A stretch of 64,000 nucleotides of DNA from positions 3,348,001 to 3,412,000 of the forward strand of contig NZ_CP083387.1 of NCBI RefSeq assembly GCF_020042345.1, written 5' to 3'. Below, piece after piece: positions 45,847 to 55,455 of the stretch (the stretch's first letter is position 1; each line of letters starts with the position of its first letter). The notes under the pieces were generated by a model that was given only the letters and a program-made list of their open reading frames with translations, searched no databases and was not told where the DNA came from. Position numbers and translations under genes: made by a program. The DNA is from Arachidicoccus terrestris. GTDB taxonomy: Bacteria; Bacteroidota; Bacteroidia; Chitinophagales; Chitinophagaceae.

Positions 45847-45931
45847 TACGCCGGTGCCGGAATTGATTATTAGGCTAAAACGATAGAAAGCAAACTAGGG
45901 CACACCGGATAAAAATTATAAAAACCAGGGT

Positions 45932-46945
45932 ATGAAAATATCTAATGAAACTAAAATAGGCGCACTAACCATTATAGCCATTGTATTGCTGTTTTTGGGA
46001 TTTAATTTTTTAAAGGGTAAGAGTCTGTTCAAGTCCGGCTATTATTTATATGCGAAGTTTCCCGAGTCCAATGGACTGGTAGCGTCCAACGTTGTCACCA
46101 TTAATGGATTTCAGGCGGGAACCGTCTCTAAGATCAGTGCCAGCAAAGACCTGAAAGAGATTGATGTAGAAGTGAAACTTAATCAGGAATATGAGATCCC
46201 CGATAATTCTACGGCCAATATTTCCAGCAATCCATTAGGTGCTTCCAGCCTGGAAATCACCTTGGGAGACTCTAAGACCCTGATGAAATCGAAAGATACT
46301 TTACTGACCGTTATGACTCCCGGACTGTTGGGACAGGTAGGGAACCAGATACGCCCCCTGGCAGAAACCGCTAAAAATACCCTGCAGCATATCGACACCG
46401 TCATGCAGAACATTAATCAGGTTATGGACTCCTCTTCCAAAGAACATCTGCAGGAGATGGTCGCAAACTTAAGCGTGGTAACCAAAAATCTGACTCAGAC
46501 GACTGCACTGCTAAATAAGGCATTAGATTTGCAGACAGGAGCCTTTGCAGGATCTATTAAAAATATTAATAGCTTTACCCAGAACCTGGCTGATAATAAT
46601 GCCAAGCTCGATTCCGTAATGAATAATCTTTCCGTGGCGACCGGTAAGTTGGCACAGGTAGACCTGGCCACCACTTTGGACAAGCTCAATAGTTCCATGG
46701 AGCAGCTATCTGGTATCATGAAAAAGGCGAATTCAACGGACGGCTCTCTGGGTGCCCTGCTAAATGACAGAGAATTATATAATAATTTTAACCGTACAGC
46801 AAAAAGTTTACAGACACTTTTGGACGATCTTCGGGTGCATCCTAAGCGGTATGTAAATATTTCTATTTTTGGCAAAAAGGATAAAGGGAATTATTTAGAA
46901 AAACCTTTACCGCAGGATAGTTTGCCTGCTGACTTCCGGAAGTAA
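45932..46945 (+). CDS. MlaD family (MCE domain) membrane-anchored lipid-transport protein
   Basis: A 337-residue MCE protein. A single anchor helix (about 8-26) is followed by the MCE beta-barrel domain (about 38-115; Phe-Pro-Glu-Ser-Asn-Gly-Leu...Val-Thr-Ile-Asn-Gly-Phe-Gln-Ala-Gly-Thr-Val). A long Asn/Gln/Ser-rich helical region (about 130-300) is probably coiled. The family carries phospholipids across the envelope. ostA starts two bases after its stop, a strong operon sign. The permease and ATPase partners (mlaE/mlaF) are not in the window. Confidence 0.9.
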   Translation: MKISNETKIGALTIIAIVLLFLGFNFLKGKSLFKSGYYLYAKFPESNGLVASNVVTINGFQAGTVSKISASKDLKEIDVEVKLNQEYEIPDNSTANISSNPLGASSLEITLGDSKTLMKSKDTLLTVMTPGLLGQVGNQIRPLAETAKNTLQHIDTVMQNINQVMDSSSKEHLQEMVANLSVVTKNLTQTTALLNKALDLQTGAFAGSIKNINSFTQNLADNNAKLDSVMNNLSVATGKLAQVDLATTLDKLNSSMEQLSGIMKKANSTDGSLGALLNDRELYNNFNRTAKSLQTLLDDLRVHPKRYVNISIFGKKDKGNYLEKPLPQDSLPADFRK

Positions 46946-46947
46946 TA

Positions 46948-49155
46948 ATGAAGATCTTAAAGAAGAAAAAAATACAATATTACCTGAGTGTTATTGCCTG
47001 TATTATACTGTCTGTCTATACAGGCAATACTTTGCGGGCACAAGTAAAGCGTGCGGGTACGGATTCTGCCGGCGGGGATCGTATTCAGATTATCCATGCT
47101 GACCGCACCGGGTTTAAAAAGTTCAACGATAGTACCATGATCCGTTTTGCCAGCGGCAATGTCGCGGTCAGGCAATCTAATACTTTGTTTTATTGTGACA
47201 GCGTAGCTGCTAATCCTGCTACACAGATTACCGAAGCTTTTGGTCATGTGCATGTTAATGACAACGACTCTATCCATATCTATTCGGATTTTATGCGTTA
47301 TAAAGGTGCAGAGCGGACAGCCTTTCTGAAAAATAATGTAAAACTGACAGACGGAAATGGCACACTGACGACCTCTACACTTGATTATGACCTGAATACC
47401 AAGATTGCGGTTTACAATCAGCAGGGAAAACTGGTCAACGGCAAAACAGTGCTGACCAGTCGTTCGGGCACTTATTATGGTGATACCAAGGATGCGCAGT
47501 TTACCAAAGATGTAAAACTTGTGGATCCGGATTATACGATGACCACTGATACCCTGTTATATAATACAGTCACAAAAGTTGCCACCTTTACGGTCCCGAC
47601 CCTAGTCCAACAGGGGCCTTATAAAAGTATTCAGACGACGGACGGGTATTATGATCTCTTACATAAGACCGCCTATCTGGGGAAGCGCCCTACACTCATA
47701 GATAGCAGCTCTGTCCTGATTGCGGACGAGATTGCAGCCGATGATAGCAGCGGCTTCGCGGAGGCCAGAGGAACCGTGGTATACAGGGACACGGCCCAGG
47801 GAATGGTTGTCCTTTGTAATGACTTGAAATCCAGTCGTGAGAATGCATCTTTTCTGGCGACTGTAAATCCGATCGCTATCATCAAGCAAGATGCAGATTC
47901 AATATTTATCGCCGCAGACACGCTTTATTCTGCACGTTTTGTCAATGATTCCCTGCAGATAAATACGGATAGTGCGCATAAGGTCGTAGATCACCATCCA
48001 CTTGATTCCACAGGCGGTGATCATGAACGCTTTTTAACGGATCATGTGTCAGCAGCCTCAGATTCACTGCGGACAGACAGCACCAGTTTATCTTCAGCGA
48101 AGGAGTCAGCTACCAAAGACACTGTCAGCCCCCAGGGGTTCCATAAGGTGGGTAAGGTATTCGTCTGGGATACGGACAGTACAAAGCCTGCGGGTCAACC
48201 AAAGCAGGAAACTGATAGTACGACAGATGAGCATCAGGGTTTGTTTGATTTCTTTAAGCGGAAGAAAAAAGATGAACAGGTTAAACAGCCCGTTTTGCCT
48301 GCGGTGTCCGCTGACAGTACAAAGCCTGGCAGAGAGGCGCCCAAAAAGAAAGAGGAGAAGAAATCCATCTTTAATATCTTCAAGAAGAAGGACCGGGGGG
48401 TGAATTCGGGTAAACGCCAGCCGGCGATCATTGACAGTATTAAAGCGTCCAAACCTCAACCTATGGCAGATTCAAGCGGTAGCAGAAAACCCGGCTTAGA
48501 TTTTTCAGTAGGGAAATCTGGCGGTAAAAGAGACTCGTTGCCTCCGGAGGATAAGAAAAACCGCTTTTTGGAAGCTTACTATAATGTGCGGATCTACAGT
48601 GATTCTTTGCAAGGGATAGGAGATAGTCTGTATTATTCGGGCAGAGATTCTCTGATTGAGCTTTTTAAGAACCCGACTATCTGGACGACCTCTAATCATC
48701 AGATCTCGCAAGTCAGCGGAGACACCATTTTGGTCCAGACTGCCAATAATAAACCCAAGTATATCCGGGTAGCGGAAAATGCGCTTATGATTAGTCAGGC
48801 CGATACATTGCACCAGGAAAAGACCAGTAAGTTCTTTAACCAGATGGCTGGGAGAAAGCTGGAAGCCTGGTTTACCGATGGTCAAATAGATAGCCTTTCT
48901 GCTCAGGGAAATGCGCACGGAATATTCTATAGCCTGGATGACGAGAACAAGTATATCGGGGTGACACAGCAAGATTCCAGGATACTTAACTTTTATTTTA
49001 TCAATAAAGAACTGCAGCGTATTGTTGGAAAAAGTGATGTGGTGGGCAGGGTTTACCCGATGGGCGAAGTGGATCACGAAAAGATTCGCCTGAAAGGGTT
49101 TCAGTGGCTGGAAGACAAACGGCCTAAATCCAAGTACGATTTACTGGCGCATTGA
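46948..49155 (+). CDS. OstA-like (LptA-related) envelope protein with a repeated linker
   Basis: A 735-residue exported protein. Signal or anchor at about 8-32. The first 330 residues form repeating beta strands of the OstA/LptA jelly-roll (Gly-Asn-Val-Ala-Val-Arg-Gln, Ala-Phe-Gly-His-Val-His-Val-Asn, Leu-Lys-Asn-Asn-Val-Lys-Leu). The C-terminal about 190 residues (545-735) repeat OstA features (Asn-Val-Arg-Ile-Tyr-Ser-Asp-Ser-Leu, Gln-Gly-Asn-Ala-His-Gly-Ile). They are joined by a polar linker rich in Lys, Ser and Pro, with a duplicated unit. It probably bridges LPS from inner to outer membrane with LptD. It is much longer than typical LptA. Confidence 0.82.
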   Translation: MKILKKKKIQYYLSVIACIILSVYTGNTLRAQVKRAGTDSAGGDRIQIIHADRTGFKKFNDSTMIRFASGNVAVRQSNTLFYCDSVAANPATQITEAFGHVHVNDNDSIHIYSDFMRYKGAERTAFLKNNVKLTDGNGTLTTSTLDYDLNTKIAVYNQQGKLVNGKTVLTSRSGTYYGDTKDAQFTKDVKLVDPDYTMTTDTLLYNTVTKVATFTVPTLVQQGPYKSIQTTDGYYDLLHKTAYLGKRPTLIDSSSVLIADEIAADDSSGFAEARGTVVYRDTAQGMVVLCNDLKSSRENASFLATVNPIAIIKQDADSIFIAADTLYSARFVNDSLQINTDSAHKVVDHHPLDSTGGDHERFLTDHVSAASDSLRTDSTSLSSAKESATKDTVSPQGFHKVGKVFVWDTDSTKPAGQPKQETDSTTDEHQGLFDFFKRKKKDEQVKQPVLPAVSADSTKPGREAPKKKEEKKSIFNIFKKKDRGVNSGKRQPAIIDSIKASKPQPMADSSGSRKPGLDFSVGKSGGKRDSLPPEDKKNRFLEAYYNVRIYSDSLQGIGDSLYYSGRDSLIELFKNPTIWTTSNHQISQVSGDTILVQTANNKPKYIRVAENALMISQADTLHQEKTSKFFNQMAGRKLEAWFTDGQIDSLSAQGNAHGIFYSLDDENKYIGVTQQDSRILNFYFINKELQRIVGKSDVVGRVYPMGEVDHEKIRLKGFQWLEDKRPKSKYDLLAH

Positions 49156-49249
49156 TTTTTATCGAATTATTCATATACGTATTTTTACCCGTAGACAGAG
49201 AAATTCCCGTGTCCATTATATCTGGTAGCTGTCTTTAAATGAGTGGTAT

Positions 49250-50425
49250 ATGTATCAGAAACTACGGTATACCGTAAAAGCATTTATTCATGATAGTCGC
49301 AGCGTAGGGATGCTGCTGCTGTTTTGTACCTTTATATCCCTGCTTCTTTGTAATTTGCCGATGGGAGCAGCTTACAGCCATTTCTGGCACCTGGAATTCA
49401 AAGGCTTGCATACACTACATTTACCTCATACACCAGTAGAACTAATCAATGATTTACTCATGTCGGTCTTCTTCTTTCTGGCGGGAATGGAGATTAAAAG
49501 AGAGCTGGTCAAGGGAGAATTATCTTCACTCAAAAAGGCGGCTTTGCCTTTTGTTGGAGCGGTCAGTGGCGTCGTTTTTCCTGCCATTATCTTCCTGCTA
49601 TTTAACCGTGGGACGGGATTTGAACATGGTTGGGGTATCCCTACGGCGACAGATATTGCTTTTTCATTAGGTGTAGCTGCACTTCTGGGCAGCAAGGTGC
49701 CGTATTCTTTAAAAATATTTTTAACCGCACTGGCCATTATAGATGATCTATGCGCTATTTTAATTATTGCCTTATTCTATGGGGGACAGATAGCGGGCAT
49801 ATGGCTACTAGTCGCTACGGGCTGCTTGTTGTTGCTTTGGGCCATAAACAAGGTCCGCTCTGTTACGACAACCGTCAAGCATCTATTGCGGATCGCAGTA
49901 GCGCTGCTCCTTTGGTATGCCATTTTGCAGAGCGGTATACATCCAACGATCGCAGGTATACTGTTTGCCTTTATGATTCCGGTGGAATTATTGCCACTGT
50001 ATGAAAAGAAAGTGCATATTCCTGTGAACTTTATCATTGTACCGGTTTTCGCGCTGGCCAATACTTGTATTTTGTTACCGGACAACCTGACTGCTGTATT
50101 TCAGTCCACGGTTTCCTGGGGCATTTTATTAGGTCTCTTTATTGGAAAGCCACTGGGCATTAGTCTGGTAGCATACATGGGCATCCGAGCTGGCTGGTTC
50201 AGACTTCCGGCTGGCGCCAACTGGAACCAGTTTATTGGTATTACGGTACTGGCAGGCATTGGCTTTACGATGTCCATATTTGTGACCTCCCTTGCCTATT
50301 CTGAGCTCGGGTTACAGACTGATGCTAAACTGGCTATTCTTCTGGCTTCGGTACTGGCTATGGTGACGGGTTATGGCTGGTTATATGCCGCGTCTGCCAA
50401 AAAAACAAGTTCGCTGTCAGACTAA
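49250..50425 (+). CDS. nhaA: Na+/H+ antiporter NhaA
   Basis: An inner-membrane antiporter for pH and sodium homeostasis. The 391-residue protein has about 12 helices. It carries Phe-Phe-Phe-Leu-Ala-Gly-Met-Glu-Ile-Lys-Arg-Glu-Leu near residue 80, and the paired catalytic aspartates in Ile-Ile-Asp-Asp-Leu-Cys-Ala near residues 163-168. Family-typical length. Convergent with batA, 15 bases apart. Confidence 0.95.
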   Translation: MYQKLRYTVKAFIHDSRSVGMLLLFCTFISLLLCNLPMGAAYSHFWHLEFKGLHTLHLPHTPVELINDLLMSVFFFLAGMEIKRELVKGELSSLKKAALPFVGAVSGVVFPAIIFLLFNRGTGFEHGWGIPTATDIAFSLGVAALLGSKVPYSLKIFLTALAIIDDLCAILIIALFYGGQIAGIWLLVATGCLLLLWAINKVRSVTTTVKHLLRIAVALLLWYAILQSGIHPTIAGILFAFMIPVELLPLYEKKVHIPVNFIIVPVFALANTCILLPDNLTAVFQSTVSWGILLGLFIGKPLGISLVAYMGIRAGWFRLPAGANWNQFIGITVLAGIGFTMSIFVTSLAYSELGLQTDAKLAILLASVLAMVTGYGWLYAASAKKTSSLSD

Positions 50426-50440
50426 ATAAGAAGATTTATC

Positions 50441-51439
50441 TTACGGGAATTTTCGCAACACGCGCAGTCGCAGGAAGAGCTCCAATGCAAGCAGGAAAAG
50501 TCCTGTCAACACAAATGGAATATACTTTTCTTCATAACGGTTATAACTGGTTACCTTAATGTCAGATTTTTCCAGTTTGCCGATACTTTCATAAACTTTT
50601 TGCAGGGTTTTATTATCGCCTGCCTGAAAATACTGACCACCGGTCTGACGGGCAATATTTTTCAGCAGTTCCGGGTTAAACTCCAGCTTTCTGCCACCCG
50701 GGTCGCCAAAAGGGTCGTTGTCATTGACGACTTTATTACTGCCGATACCGACGGTATAGACCTTAATGCCGAACGTCTTGGCCATGGAAGTGGCAATATC
50801 CGGAGATATTTTCCCGCCAAAATCCATTCCATCCGTTAGTAAAATGATGATTTTGCTTTTAGCTTTGCTATACCTGAGGCGGTCGATGCTAGTGGCAAGG
50901 CCGGAACCGATGGCTGTGCCTTCCTCTTCCAGATAACCACTGTTGATCTGACTGATCTGTTGGAGCACCATATTATAATCTGTGGTCACAGGCGTTAGCG
51001 TGAAACTGATATTACTGAAGATTGTTACGCCGATGCGGTCTCCTTCTCTGGTTCTGACAAAGTTTTCCGCAACTTTTTTGGCCGCTTCCAGCCGGTTAGG
51101 AACAAAGTCCCTTTCTGTCATGGAGCCACTGATATCAAAACAAAGTACAATATCGATGCCCTGGCCGGTTGTCGTGGTTTCAGTAAAGCTATCCCTGGGT
51201 CTGGCCATGGCAATGATCAAAACGCCAAGTGCTAATATCCGCAGCCAGAAAGGAATAGGGACCAGCCTGGTTTTCCATGTTTTGGTTTTTTTGATCTCCC
51301 GGGTCGTGGACAATGCTAAAGTTGCCGATTTTTTGGCCTGGCGTCTATAGTGCCATATGACCAATACCGGTAACAATACTAATAACAGCAGGAACCAGGG
51401 GTAGGCAAAATCCGTATATTGCAACCAGTTAACGATCAT
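50441..51439 (-). CDS. batA: VWA-domain membrane protein BatA
   Basis: A 332-residue membrane protein: helices near residues 13-30 and 64-80, then a von Willebrand A domain with the intact MIDAS motif Asp102-x-Ser104-x-Ser106, and a C-terminal helix (about 308-325). It belongs to the Bacteroides aerotolerance (Bat) family, linked to oxidative stress, with exact role unknown. It overlaps the preceding BatD-like gene by 11 bases. batB, batC and batE are absent; the operon ends here against nhaA. Confidence 0.9.
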   Translation of the reverse strand: MIVNWLQYTDFAYPWFLLLLVLLPVLVIWHYRRQAKKSATLALSTTREIKKTKTWKTRLVPIPFWLRILALGVLIIAMARPRDSFTETTTTGQGIDIVLCFDISGSMTERDFVPNRLEAAKKVAENFVRTREGDRIGVTIFSNISFTLTPVTTDYNMVLQQISQINSGYLEEEGTAIGSGLATSIDRLRYSKAKSKIIILLTDGMDFGGKISPDIATSMAKTFGIKVYTVGIGSNKVVNDNDPFGDPGGRKLEFNPELLKNIARQTGGQYFQAGDNKTLQKVYESIGKLEKSDIKVTSYNRYEEKYIPFVLTGLFLLALELFLRLRVLRKFP

Positions 51440-52427
51440 TTTTCTTTTGTGTTTCCATTATTTGTTTTTCTACGCTCGTAAGCGTTTGCCGGGCAATCGT
51501 CACCGCTTCCTTTGTCTTTTCCACTTCAGGACTATGCTCAGCAAATTTCACATAATCGCTTAAGGAAGCAAATGATTCCATATCGGCGCGTTCTTTATGG
51601 CGTACCAGATAAGCCTGGAGGCTGGCTACGAGTTCTTTGGAGGTTGCCTGGAAAGCATGGCTGGATAAGCGTTCATCAAAATAGGCGCGGCAAATATCCA
51701 AAAGCCTTGTATAGAATTCTTTGACCTTACCGGCTTCCACCAGCTTTTCCTTTTCAAGGGCGTCGATCTGGCCCATTGCCCAGGCCAATGGAGGCCCCTT
51801 AACGACCGGCTTACCGGTCTTAGGCCGATCCTTCGTCCTTTTAATCCAGCGGATAATCAGAAAGGTCAAAAGCCCGAGTAAAATTACTGCTCCGGTTATG
51901 TATAACCAGGTGTAATCTCTATAATCTACATTCAGGATATCTTTAACGGGGTGAAAATCTTTTAAATTGCTGACATCCACTGGCATTACCCGCAAAGTGA
52001 CAGGTGTTGTAGAGAGTGTATATTCCTGATTGTTGATATCCTTAACCACCGGTTCAATCACGGGAATTTGCCAGGAACCGGAATCGAAAGAGGTGATGGT
52101 CAGCTTTTGCATGAGCGTCGTCTGCCCGTCTACAGATATCGTATCTATCTTTCCACTGCGAACCACCTCTATATGGTTTGCAGTATCCTTTACCTTAAAC
52201 CAGTTTTGCACGCTCTGCGCCTGGTCGGTGAGGTTCTCTACTTTAAGTTGCAGCGTGACTTGTTCGCCTATTAAAATTTGCTCCCGGTCCAGTGTGACCA
52301 CTGCCTGTTGAGCGGTTACCCGCTGACCCATACAAAAACAGAAAATAATAAATAACAGGGTAGAGAGCATTCTGGTTAAAATAATGCCTGTACGATCTGC
52401 TTTATTTATTATTTTATTCAGGTGCAT
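51429..52427 (-). CDS. BatD-like/DUF4381-type membrane protein
   Basis: A 332-residue protein between DUF58 and batA. A signal-like segment is at about 20-40. A beta-sandwich extracytoplasmic domain follows (about 41-170; Gln-Val-Thr-Leu-Gln-Leu-Lys-Val-Glu-Asn-Leu), then a membrane helix (about 178-198) and a cytoplasmic helical domain (about 215-320) with Tyr-Thr-Arg-Leu-Leu-Asp-Ile-Cys-Arg-Ala-Tyr. This fits BatD-type and DUF4381-type proteins of MoxR operons. It may be a scaffold for BatA; that is inference. The start could be Met20 (signal peptide closer to the N-terminus). Confidence 0.75.
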   Translation of the reverse strand: MHLNKIINKADRTGIILTRMLSTLLFIIFCFCMGQRVTAQQAVVTLDREQILIGEQVTLQLKVENLTDQAQSVQNWFKVKDTANHIEVVRSGKIDTISVDGQTTLMQKLTITSFDSGSWQIPVIEPVVKDINNQEYTLSTTPVTLRVMPVDVSNLKDFHPVKDILNVDYRDYTWLYITGAVILLGLLTFLIIRWIKRTKDRPKTGKPVVKGPPLAWAMGQIDALEKEKLVEAGKVKEFYTRLLDICRAYFDERLSSHAFQATSKELVASLQAYLVRHKERADMESFASLSDYVKFAEHSPEVEKTKEAVTIARQTLTSVEKQIMETQKKNDR

Positions 52428-52441
52428 CGCGTTGCCGTTGA

Positions 52442-53383
52442 TTATTTTCTTTTGATGAAAAACTGTTGGAGAATACCGACAAAATCCTGTCCGGTTTCTA
52501 TTTGTAACAGATCTGCGCCCACTTTTTTAAACTGTCTCTGGGCCTGAGAGGTGATCTCATCAAACTGTTTAGTATATCGCAGCCTTGCGTATTTATCATT
52601 GCTGTCAAATAAAATATTCTCGCCGGTTTCAGGGTCACTGAGCTCGACCAGCCCGATCCTGGGCAGTTGCATATCCATACGATCATAGACCTGAATGCCT
52701 ATAACATCATGCTTTTTGGCAGCGACACCTAAAGCCTGCTCGTAATGATCGGCCACAAAATCGCTCAGAATAAAGACAATGGATTTATGTTTCGCAGTAC
52801 TGGTCAGAAACTTAAGGGCTCTTTCCAGGTCAGTCTTGCCAGATTCAGGAGTGAAACTCAATAATTCCCGTACGATTCTAAGTACATGTTGCCTGCCCTT
52901 TCTGGCCGGAACATATTTTTCTATCCGGTCACTGAATAGAATAGTACTTATTTTGTCATTATTGCTGACAGCAGAGAAGGCAATAGCCGCCGAGATTTCT
53001 GTGATCAGGTCTTTTTTGGATTGCTTATTGGTTCCAAACAGATTACTGGCACTGGTGTCGATCAGCAGATATACACTCAGTTCGCGTTCTTCCTCAAATA
53101 ACTTGCTATAGGCATGCCCCATTCTGGCCGAGACATTCCATTCGATAAAACGCACGTCATCCCCCGGTTGGTATTCCCGGACTTCTTTAAAGGCCATCCC
53201 CCGGCCTTTAAAGGCAGAGTGGTATTCTCCGGAAAATAAATGATTTGTCAGCCTTTTGCTTTTGATCTCCAGCTCGCGCACACGACTGGAGACGGAGGCG
53301 TCATTATCATCCTCTGTCAACAGCGGTGTATTAATGTTGTTATGCTGCGATGACTTATATTTATTTTTCCTAAGTGAAAACAC
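52442..53383 (-). CDS. DUF58 domain protein (MoxR operon)
   Basis: A 313-residue cytoplasmic protein with GTG start at 53383; no ATG is near. DUF58 motif Arg-Glu-Tyr-Gln-Pro-Gly-Asp-Asp-Val-Arg-Phe-Ile-Glu-Trp-Asn at about 69-83, then a VWA-like fold with Leu-Leu-Ile-Asp-Thr-Ser-Ala-Ser. DUF58 proteins accompany MoxR AAA ATPases and are thought to act in protein maturation or assembly. 14 bases separate it from the BatD-like gene. Confidence 0.88.
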   Translation of the reverse strand: MFSLRKNKYKSSQHNNINTPLLTEDDNDASVSSRVRELEIKSKRLTNHLFSGEYHSAFKGRGMAFKEVREYQPGDDVRFIEWNVSARMGHAYSKLFEEERELSVYLLIDTSASNLFGTNKQSKKDLITEISAAIAFSAVSNNDKISTILFSDRIEKYVPARKGRQHVLRIVRELLSFTPESGKTDLERALKFLTSTAKHKSIVFILSDFVADHYEQALGVAAKKHDVIGIQVYDRMDMQLPRIGLVELSDPETGENILFDSNDKYARLRYTKQFDEITSQAQRQFKKVGADLLQIETGQDFVGILQQFFIKRK

Positions 53384-53453
53384 GACAATTATAATTAATC
53401 GGTGAAGACCAAAAATACGAAGGTAGGGTTCTCGATCCGCTCAGAGAGAAAGA

Positions 53454-54455
53454 CTATGGAACCTGAACAGTTTTCAGAATATCTTCAATAATGTTTTCAG
53501 AGCTGGTATTTTCCGCTTCGGCCTCATAGGTGATTCCGATTCTGTGTCGCATAACATCCTTGCATATGGCTTTTATATCTTCAGGGATCACATAGCCGCG
53601 GCCTTGCATAAAAGCATGTGCTTTACCGGCGAGCGCCAGATTAATACTGGCTCTGGGCGATCCGCCATAACTGATAAAAGGTTTGAGTCTATCCAGGCCA
53701 TATTGCTCAGGATAACGGGTCGCGAAAACAATGTCCAGAATATATTTTTCGATCTTTTCGTCCATATAGATCTTGCTTACCAGGTCCCTTGCTTCCTTGA
53801 TTTCTTCTAAGGTAATAATGGGATGAATGCGGGCATTGGCAGACTGTCTGGATGCTTCCTGACGAATGATCTGCAATTCTTCCTGTTTGGTCGGGTAACC
53901 CACGACCACTTTTAGCATAAAACGGTCTACCTGTGCCTCAGGCAACATATAAGTGCCCTCCTGTTCCAGTGGATTTTGAGTAGCCAGCACTAAAAATGGC
54001 TCAGGAAGCGGGTAAGAGCCGTCACTGATGGTCACCTGTTTTTCCTGCATGGCTTCCAGCAGTGCACTCTGGACTTTAGCAGGGGCCCGGTTAATTTCGT
54101 CTGCCAGAATGAAATTAGCGAATACCGGTCCCTTGCGCACGACAAATTCAGCTTTTTGCTGATGATAGATCATTGTGCCGATCACGTCTGCCGGCAATAA
54201 ATCGGGTGTAAACTGGATGCGGCTGAATTGTCCCTGAACAGCTGCGGCCAATGATTTAATAGTCAAGGTCTTGGCCAGACCGGGAACACCTTCCAAAAGC
54301 ACATGTCCGTTAGACAGAAGGCCTATGAGTAACCGATCGATCATATAGGTCTGTCCAACGATCTTTTCAGATAGTTCTTTTTTGATTCTTTCTATAAAAG
54401 AGGATTTCTGCTCTACTTGTTCATTAACCTGTAAGATTTCTTCTTCTAAACTCAT
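53454..54455 (-). CDS. moxR: MoxR-family AAA+ ATPase
   Basis: A 333-residue AAA+ ATPase, first gene of the leftward stress/assembly operon. Walker A is Gly56-Val-Pro-Gly-Leu-Ala-Lys62-Thr63; Walker B is Phe-Ile-Leu-Ala-Asp-Glu-Ile-Asn-Arg-Ala-Pro near residue 115; sensor 1 is Leu-Ala-Thr-Gln-Asn-Pro near residue 157. It probably acts as a chaperone for the DUF58 and VWA proteins encoded next. Divergent from the menG/ubiE gene across 187 bases. Confidence 0.93.
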   Translation of the reverse strand: MSLEEEILQVNEQVEQKSSFIERIKKELSEKIVGQTYMIDRLLIGLLSNGHVLLEGVPGLAKTLTIKSLAAAVQGQFSRIQFTPDLLPADVIGTMIYHQQKAEFVVRKGPVFANFILADEINRAPAKVQSALLEAMQEKQVTISDGSYPLPEPFLVLATQNPLEQEGTYMLPEAQVDRFMLKVVVGYPTKQEELQIIRQEASRQSANARIHPIITLEEIKEARDLVSKIYMDEKIEKYILDIVFATRYPEQYGLDRLKPFISYGGSPRASINLALAGKAHAFMQGRGYVIPEDIKAICKDVMRHRIGITYEAEAENTSSENIIEDILKTVQVP

Positions 54456-54629
54456 TTTGGAGAAAATTAGAGCGTGAATGTACGAAGTATAACGCTTTGA
54501 TTGGTTAATTATATTCTAAAAAAAGCTATTATTTATTTCAGGTTTCACCTTGTGAGCTGACAGTGAAAAACAGGAGACTGAATGGGCGAAAATGAGATTT
54601 TAAGGCTGACGAAACTTCCTAAAAGCCAT

Positions 54630-54637
54630 TATCTTTG
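54630..54637 (+). promoter_or_regulatory. -7 element (TATCTTTG) directly before the menG ATG
   Basis: TATCTTTG matches TAnnTTTG and ends five bases before the ATG at 54643. Transcription would start at or within a base or two of the ATG, giving a leaderless or near-leaderless mRNA. Confidence 0.5.
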
Positions 54638-54642
54638 CAGCT

Positions 54643-55386
54643 ATGACAAAGTACGCACATGACGAGATTCTGCCTTTCGGCAGTAGCGGGAAGGAAAAAA
54701 AACAGCAGGTAGAGCATATGTTTGACGACATCGCACCAAAATATGATTTTCTAAACCGCTTTTTAAGTCTGGGAATTGATGTTCAGTGGCGAAAGAAGGC
54801 CATCAGGCGTTTATCGAAGCTTAAGCCCAGACAAATCCTGGATGTGGCAACTGGTACCGGTGACGTAGCGCTTATGACTTATGATATGTTGCAGCCAGAA
54901 AAAATCATTGGGGTGGATATATCTCAGGGCATGTTGCAGGTAGGTCTTGAAAAGATAATAAAAGCCGGTCTGTCAGACAAAATCGAACTAAAGCAGGCAG
55001 ATAGCGCCGCTCTTCCTTTTGCGGATAATAGTTTTGATGCCATTACAGTGGCTTTCGGGGTGCGTAATTTTCAGGATCTGGAAAAAGGACTCTCGGAAAT
55101 GCATCGGGTATTAAAACCAGGTGGTAAGCTCATCGTACTGGAATTCTCCCGTCCGCATAATCCGGTATTTAAGGGATTGTATAGTTTTTATATGAATGTA
55201 ATAACACCTGCTATGGGAAACCTGTTTTCCAAAAATAAAGAAGCCTACAGTTATCTGAATAAATCAGCTAAAGCCTTTCCTGAAAGGAATGATTTTGTGA
55301 AGATCCTCAATGGGGTGCATTTTAAAAATACCCTATTTAAGGCACTTACTATGGGAATCTGCTGTATATATGAAGGCGTAAAATAG
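54643..55386 (+). CDS. menG: Demethylmenaquinone methyltransferase
   Basis: Adds the C-methyl group in the last step of menaquinone synthesis (UbiE/MenG/COQ5 family). The 247-residue protein has Asp-Ile-Ala-Pro-Lys-Tyr-Asp-Phe-Leu-Asn (about 28-37), SAM motif I Asp-Val-Ala-Thr-Gly-Thr-Gly-Asp-Val-Ala (about 67-76), and the Val-Ala-Phe-Gly-Val-Arg-Asn-Phe motif. Bacteroidota make menaquinone, so MenG is preferred over UbiE. Normal length. Confidence 0.93.
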   Translation: MTKYAHDEILPFGSSGKEKKQQVEHMFDDIAPKYDFLNRFLSLGIDVQWRKKAIRRLSKLKPRQILDVATGTGDVALMTYDMLQPEKIIGVDISQGMLQVGLEKIIKAGLSDKIELKQADSAALPFADNSFDAITVAFGVRNFQDLEKGLSEMHRVLKPGGKLIVLEFSRPHNPVFKGLYSFYMNVITPAMGNLFSKNKEAYSYLNKSAKAFPERNDFVKILNGVHFKNTLFKALTMGICCIYEGVK

Positions 55387-55455
55387 CGGCAGGCAATGCA
55401 TGGTTGGAAATGTTTTTGCATCAAAAGCAGGAATTCAACTTTTCAATTTTAATCC

